A stretch of 64,000 nucleotides of DNA from Lonicera japonica (taxonomy: Eukaryota; Streptophyta; Magnoliopsida; Dipsacales; Caprifoliaceae): NCBI GenBank assembly GCA_021464415.1, contig CM038466.1, positions 28,707,017 through 28,771,016 on the forward strand, given 5' to 3'. Below are positions 60,144 through 64,000 of the stretch, piece by piece. The translations under genes and the position numbers were made by a program. The notes beneath the pieces were generated by a model. The model had not been told where the DNA came from, searched no databases, and saw only the letters and a program-made list of their open reading frames with translations. Each line of letters opens with the position of its first letter. Position 1 is the stretch's first letter.

Positions 60144-61858
60144 AATGTTGAAGACAATCTCAATTTTGCCAAATTACAAAAATGTGTATGTTGTGAAAAT
60201 TAGACTATTGACAAGACAGAATATGAGAAGTACATCTAATTTAATAACCAAAATGCAATTACATTAATATGGCTGATACAAAAAACTAAAATGACTATTT
60301 TAGTGGTACCCGTTTTGCTGTAATAATCATAATACAGAACCTAATGTTTAATCTGCTATAGTATGACTAGTATTATGCAGTACCAGTTATAATAAATCAA
60401 GTAATGTTTAGACTATTATATTATGGCTACTAATATATCATGATAGTCATAATATAGTGACATTTATGTTTCCAAGTCATTTTACATGTAATATAGTCAT
60501 AACCCTGGATATTTAATGGTGGAATAGTCATATCACTTGTCATGATAGTCATAATACAGTGACATTTATGTTTCCAAGTCATTTTACATATAATACAGTC
60601 ATAGCCCTGTGAAATCAAATTGGTGAAATAGTCATATTACGAAATATTTTATATTGTAGAGTAAAAAAATGAATTATAATATTACCGAGAAATATTGGTA
60701 AACATTACATGTTTGGGACACACAAAGTTAACATGGTATTTTCTACAAAAATTATCAAAAAAAGATGCATTACAACGTAAAATAAAAGAGCTCCTTAATA
60801 CTGATATAATCATATACACATAAAATAATCAAACTAACTAAGATAATACTGGGAAATCTTGGATATATATAACTGTCATAATTGAAGATACACTGAATTT
60901 GTTGAATTTAACAACCAACACGACTGAGAAACAAATAAAAAATAATGTGATATTTTTTACAAACAAAAAAAAGCACGAATAGACAAAACTTAAACTCCAA
61001 ACACAATATATAATGATATAATAATGATGATAAGATACCTTATAAACGACTACATTACATGGTTCATAATATTGGACAAGCTTCAATTATTCAACAATAT
61101 TCTGGGAAGAGAAAAAAAAGGGTATATATAGAACATATGAAAAAAAAATGCGTAACTAGTCGAAAAGATTGTGCAGTAATAATATAGAAGGTCCTAACAG
61201 AATGGATATACATCATAAAGGTGGTTGAAAAGATAAATGCTGTGAATTTTTACTTAAATCAAGGATATATGAAACACAAATTGTAACTACCAAACACGTG
61301 CGACCCTAGAAACCAAAAAAGGACAAACATGTAATTTACGACAAAATTATAATAAAAATGTTGAGTTAAAATAAAAAGTCGTTTGGGCCATATACAAAAA
61401 TATGGGCTAATCATTAATTACAAAAATGTAGTGGGTTTGAGAATACAACTGAAAATCTTGGGCTGATTACTAATTTGCTAAAAAAATTACGATTACTAAT
61501 AAATGCACATATCGTAATTTATGTTTCTACACATAAAGAATGGAAAAAGATTAATTCCAAATAATTATTGCCCACCCGGTGAAATAACACCTACTACAAT
61601 GGGTCTTTATCAACGGGTTACCTAATATTCACAAGACTCTTTATTACGCGGTATGGATACGGGAACATAGTATGTTACCTAGTCCAAATATGCAATGTGC
61701 AGTGGGGTTAGGTTTAGTCTAAAAACTATATCAGATTGTGCAACTATTTATCATATATGCTATACAAATATGTATATAATATGATGAAATTCTTGATTTA
61801 TCAAATGTAAATGTAATCATATGTTTCTTCATCTATTTGTGCAAGTTAAAATAGAGGG
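60144..61858. other. Right flank of the MULE
   Basis: No coding similarity. The first 500 bp carry AGTCATA-type repeats. Beyond about 61100 no structure is evident up to the LTR at 61859. No terminal inverted repeat matching the left side could be found. Confidence 0.6.
60425..60640. repeat. Tandem repeat of about 105-110 bp, right end of MULE
   Basis: Two units share GATAGTCATAATA followed by CAGTGACATTTATGTTTCCA and AGTCATTTTACA..ATA.AGTCATA. They start near 60440 and 60545. They carry five or more of the AGTCATA heptamers. Confidence 0.85.
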
Positions 61859-64000
61859 TGTAACACTCCTTCCTTAATCTACAGGATAACACCCATCATT
61901 AAGACCTAGAGTGTCACTAACCCATCTTAGATTAACTAAAATGGGTGTATGAGGTAAATGCACAAAGAAATCCGAACAATAATATCATACATGTCAAACA
62001 ACTGCTTCATAATTATACTGATGATAACAGTACCATACACAAACATATAAATGTGCATATAACCATTATACAAACCTACTAAGTAAAGTTAAGATAATAT
62101 ACAATACTTCGGGCTAGCCGTGACTTCCCAACAAAACATATGCATGACAAAAATGAATCTGTATTAGAGCCATTAACTCGTTCCCGGTCGCTTCGTTTCC
62201 CTATTCTCTTTGGACTCCTGAATACCTGTATAGTTTAGAAAAACAGGGTGAGCTTATCGCTCAGTAGGGGGAGTAGAAGGGAAAGTTTTGAAAACATTCC
62301 TTGATTTTTTACTGTAAACCAAGTAAACCTTTTCATCATATAATATAAACATTATTTATAATATATCACAAAATATAACTAGTTTATGATGATGCATGCT
62401 CATGCATATACATGTTACCTCCCTTTATGTCAACCCATTTTCGATCTTAATGACGCATGCTGATCAGAAAGCAAGCCAAGATGGCCATATAAAATCCTTT
62501 CGCTCCAAGAGCATACAACATAATCATAGTTTCTGTCAACGAGAACCTGAACTGAAATCTCATCATAGAATCCATTGCCTCAAAATGGCATATCATCATC
62601 ATACCCAGCAAGTGGAACAACAACCCGTCCATCTTCCATAAAAAAGAATCGAATCTATGGTGTGTTGCCAATGCGTAGGTTCCCGGGTCTTTCACCGGTG
62701 GCTTATAGGCGGCCAAACAATATCCCCCAGGGGTTTAAGGCTTTTCAACCCAAGGGCACCGGGCCCTACTTATTTTTTCATCCCGGCAAGCTCCATGAAA
62801 ACAAATATTCATACAGAATTCACATCACACTGGTCATCCATGACCAAGCACAATCATTATCTATAAATCTGTTAACCGATAATATCCGACTAACAAGAAA
62901 ATATCATGATATAAATGAAGCCTCCACGAATTTCTTTGAGAAATAAGCCTCCATGTAGCCTCCAAACAGATATATATATATATATATATGTGTGTATATA
63001 TAATGAAGCTTTTAGCATCATAATAAGAGATATACGCCCATTCAATAGGCCATAAGGGAATTCGAGCTTGCCGAAGAATCTTCAAGATTGCGGTTGACAC
63101 AATAGTGATGCACAACATGCATACATGCTCTTTATGACAACTAAAAACAACACATGCCACTTAAACTTCATTCATCATGTATCCATGTTCCTCAGCGCAT
63201 ACATAATCCATTACAAATCCACTTGGATACAACCAAGCATGTATATCCAAGGAACATATATAAAATAGATAAGTCTATATTACATATATATCAAGTTCAA
63301 GTGGCATATCTTGTTCCGACTCATGCATCATACATAAAATAGAAACTACATAAGCCATATAAACTCTATCCAATTCACGTCCATGTTCTTTGGTGTATAC
63401 GAAACCCTTTACTAATCATTTTCTTGTCAAACCAACACATATACATCCAAAGAACATCCGTATGAGTCAATAACATGTAATCATAGAGCTTAGATGGCAT
63501 ATCTTGCTTCATATCGTAGAATCATAGCTTAATCATGCATAAGTTACGGATATCAATTAACATGGTTTTCTTAATAATCATACATGCATAAATTATTCTT
63601 GTGTAATCGATAACAAGAAACATATGCTTTATATTAGACATATATATATAAAATCATTCATCTCTTAGTAAATAAAATTAATGATGTATAAATCCCAACT
63701 CGCATAGCCAAAGCTTATGCTTGAGCTTTTATAGAAGAAAACTAAGGTAGGAGATGATGAGTAGTGAAGAAGAAGGATGTTTGAATGATTTGGAGCTTGA
63801 TTCTTCGATCGAGGATGAGAAATGTGTAGAAATATCTTTCTTTCTCTCTCTAGAACCCTCTAGAACTCCCTAGAGGTGTGTGTGGATGTTTGGTACGAAG
63901 TTAGGGTGAAAATGACCAAAAATGGCTTTAAAATGTGTTTAAATCGGTGGAAAAGTTTAACTGGCGGACCGGTATGACAAATATCGAATACTGGTCCGCA
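61859..64000 (-). mobile_element. LTR family D, copy 4 (minus orientation), cut by window end
   Basis: Starts TGTAACACTCC at 61859 and follows copy 1 closely: CTACAGGATAACACCC, CTAACCCATCTTAG, GGTGAGCTTATCGCTCAGTAGG, GGTTACCTCCCTTTATGTCA, TTTCAACCCAAGGGCACC and a CCGGT inverted pair at 63974-63996. The rest lies beyond 64000. Confidence 0.9.
62967..62989. repeat. (TA)n microsatellite in LTR family D, copy 4
   Basis: GATATATATATATATATATATATG followed by GTGTGTATATATAA; copy 1 lacks the expansion at the matching site (~22525). Confidence 0.85.

Noticed and set aside
1..64000. CRISPR arrays, bacterial operons, rRNA genes, organellar inserts or host plant genes
   Set aside because: None of the tandem arrays has the spacer pattern of CRISPR, and no sequence resembles rRNA, plastid genes or a conserved host protein; the window reads as transposon DNA throughout.

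Overview
This window is plant nuclear DNA. It is AT-rich, probably from a eudicot with a repeat-heavy genome, and is built almost entirely of transposable elements nested in one another. I found no ordinary host gene, no rRNA or tRNA gene, and no bacterial or organellar signal. The evidence is plant LTR retrotransposons of both superfamilies (Copia and Ty3/Gypsy, with Athila-like and Tekay/Del-like members), an L1-type LINE, a CACTA transposon, a MULE with an accompanying ULP1-like protease gene, and plant-style introns. The species cannot be named from this.

Layout. 1-1256 is unassigned sequence, probably the 3' non-coding part of a Copia element. 1260-6908 is a complete CACTA transposon with terminal inverted repeats and a GTT target duplication. 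It carries one transposase-related gene, a foldback element in a TA microsatellite, and two tandem arrays. 7124 to ~8660 is a Copia-type LTR, followed by a Copia gag-pol ruin to ~10035. 10406-16147, minus strand, is an Athila-like Gypsy element, with its 5' LTR at 16148 to ~18790. Two related LTR families cover 19253 to ~24478. 24990-37372, minus strand, is one L1 LINE torn into blocks by a hAT-like element, a Copia-type LTR (which itself holds two solo LTRs) and a further solo LTR.

38366-47796 is a Tekay-like Gypsy element (LTR, PBS, gag, protease, RT, RNase H, start of integrase) split by two solo LTRs. One of these belongs to the element's own family and contains a 412-bp terminal-repeat retrotransposon in miniature (TRIM). 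47797-49216 is the 3' end of another minus-strand LTR element next to a 100-base assembly gap. About 49750-60640 is a decayed MULE of the kind that carries ULP1-like protease genes: the protease gene is on the plus strand and the DDE transposase on the minus strand, tail to tail. 61859-64000 is a fourth copy of the 38366-40413 LTR family, cut by the window edge.

No unit looks currently autonomous. Every long coding region has stops or frameshifts. The most informative features are boundaries: six insertions between 28.3 and 47.3 kb have LTR-type ends and target-site duplications, which fixes the order of insertion. The most unusual objects are the TRIM, whose LTR/PBS junction carries Pol III-like A and B boxes, the ULP1-bearing MULE with a shared motif at both ends, and a CCGGTCC palindrome recurring in unrelated LTR families.
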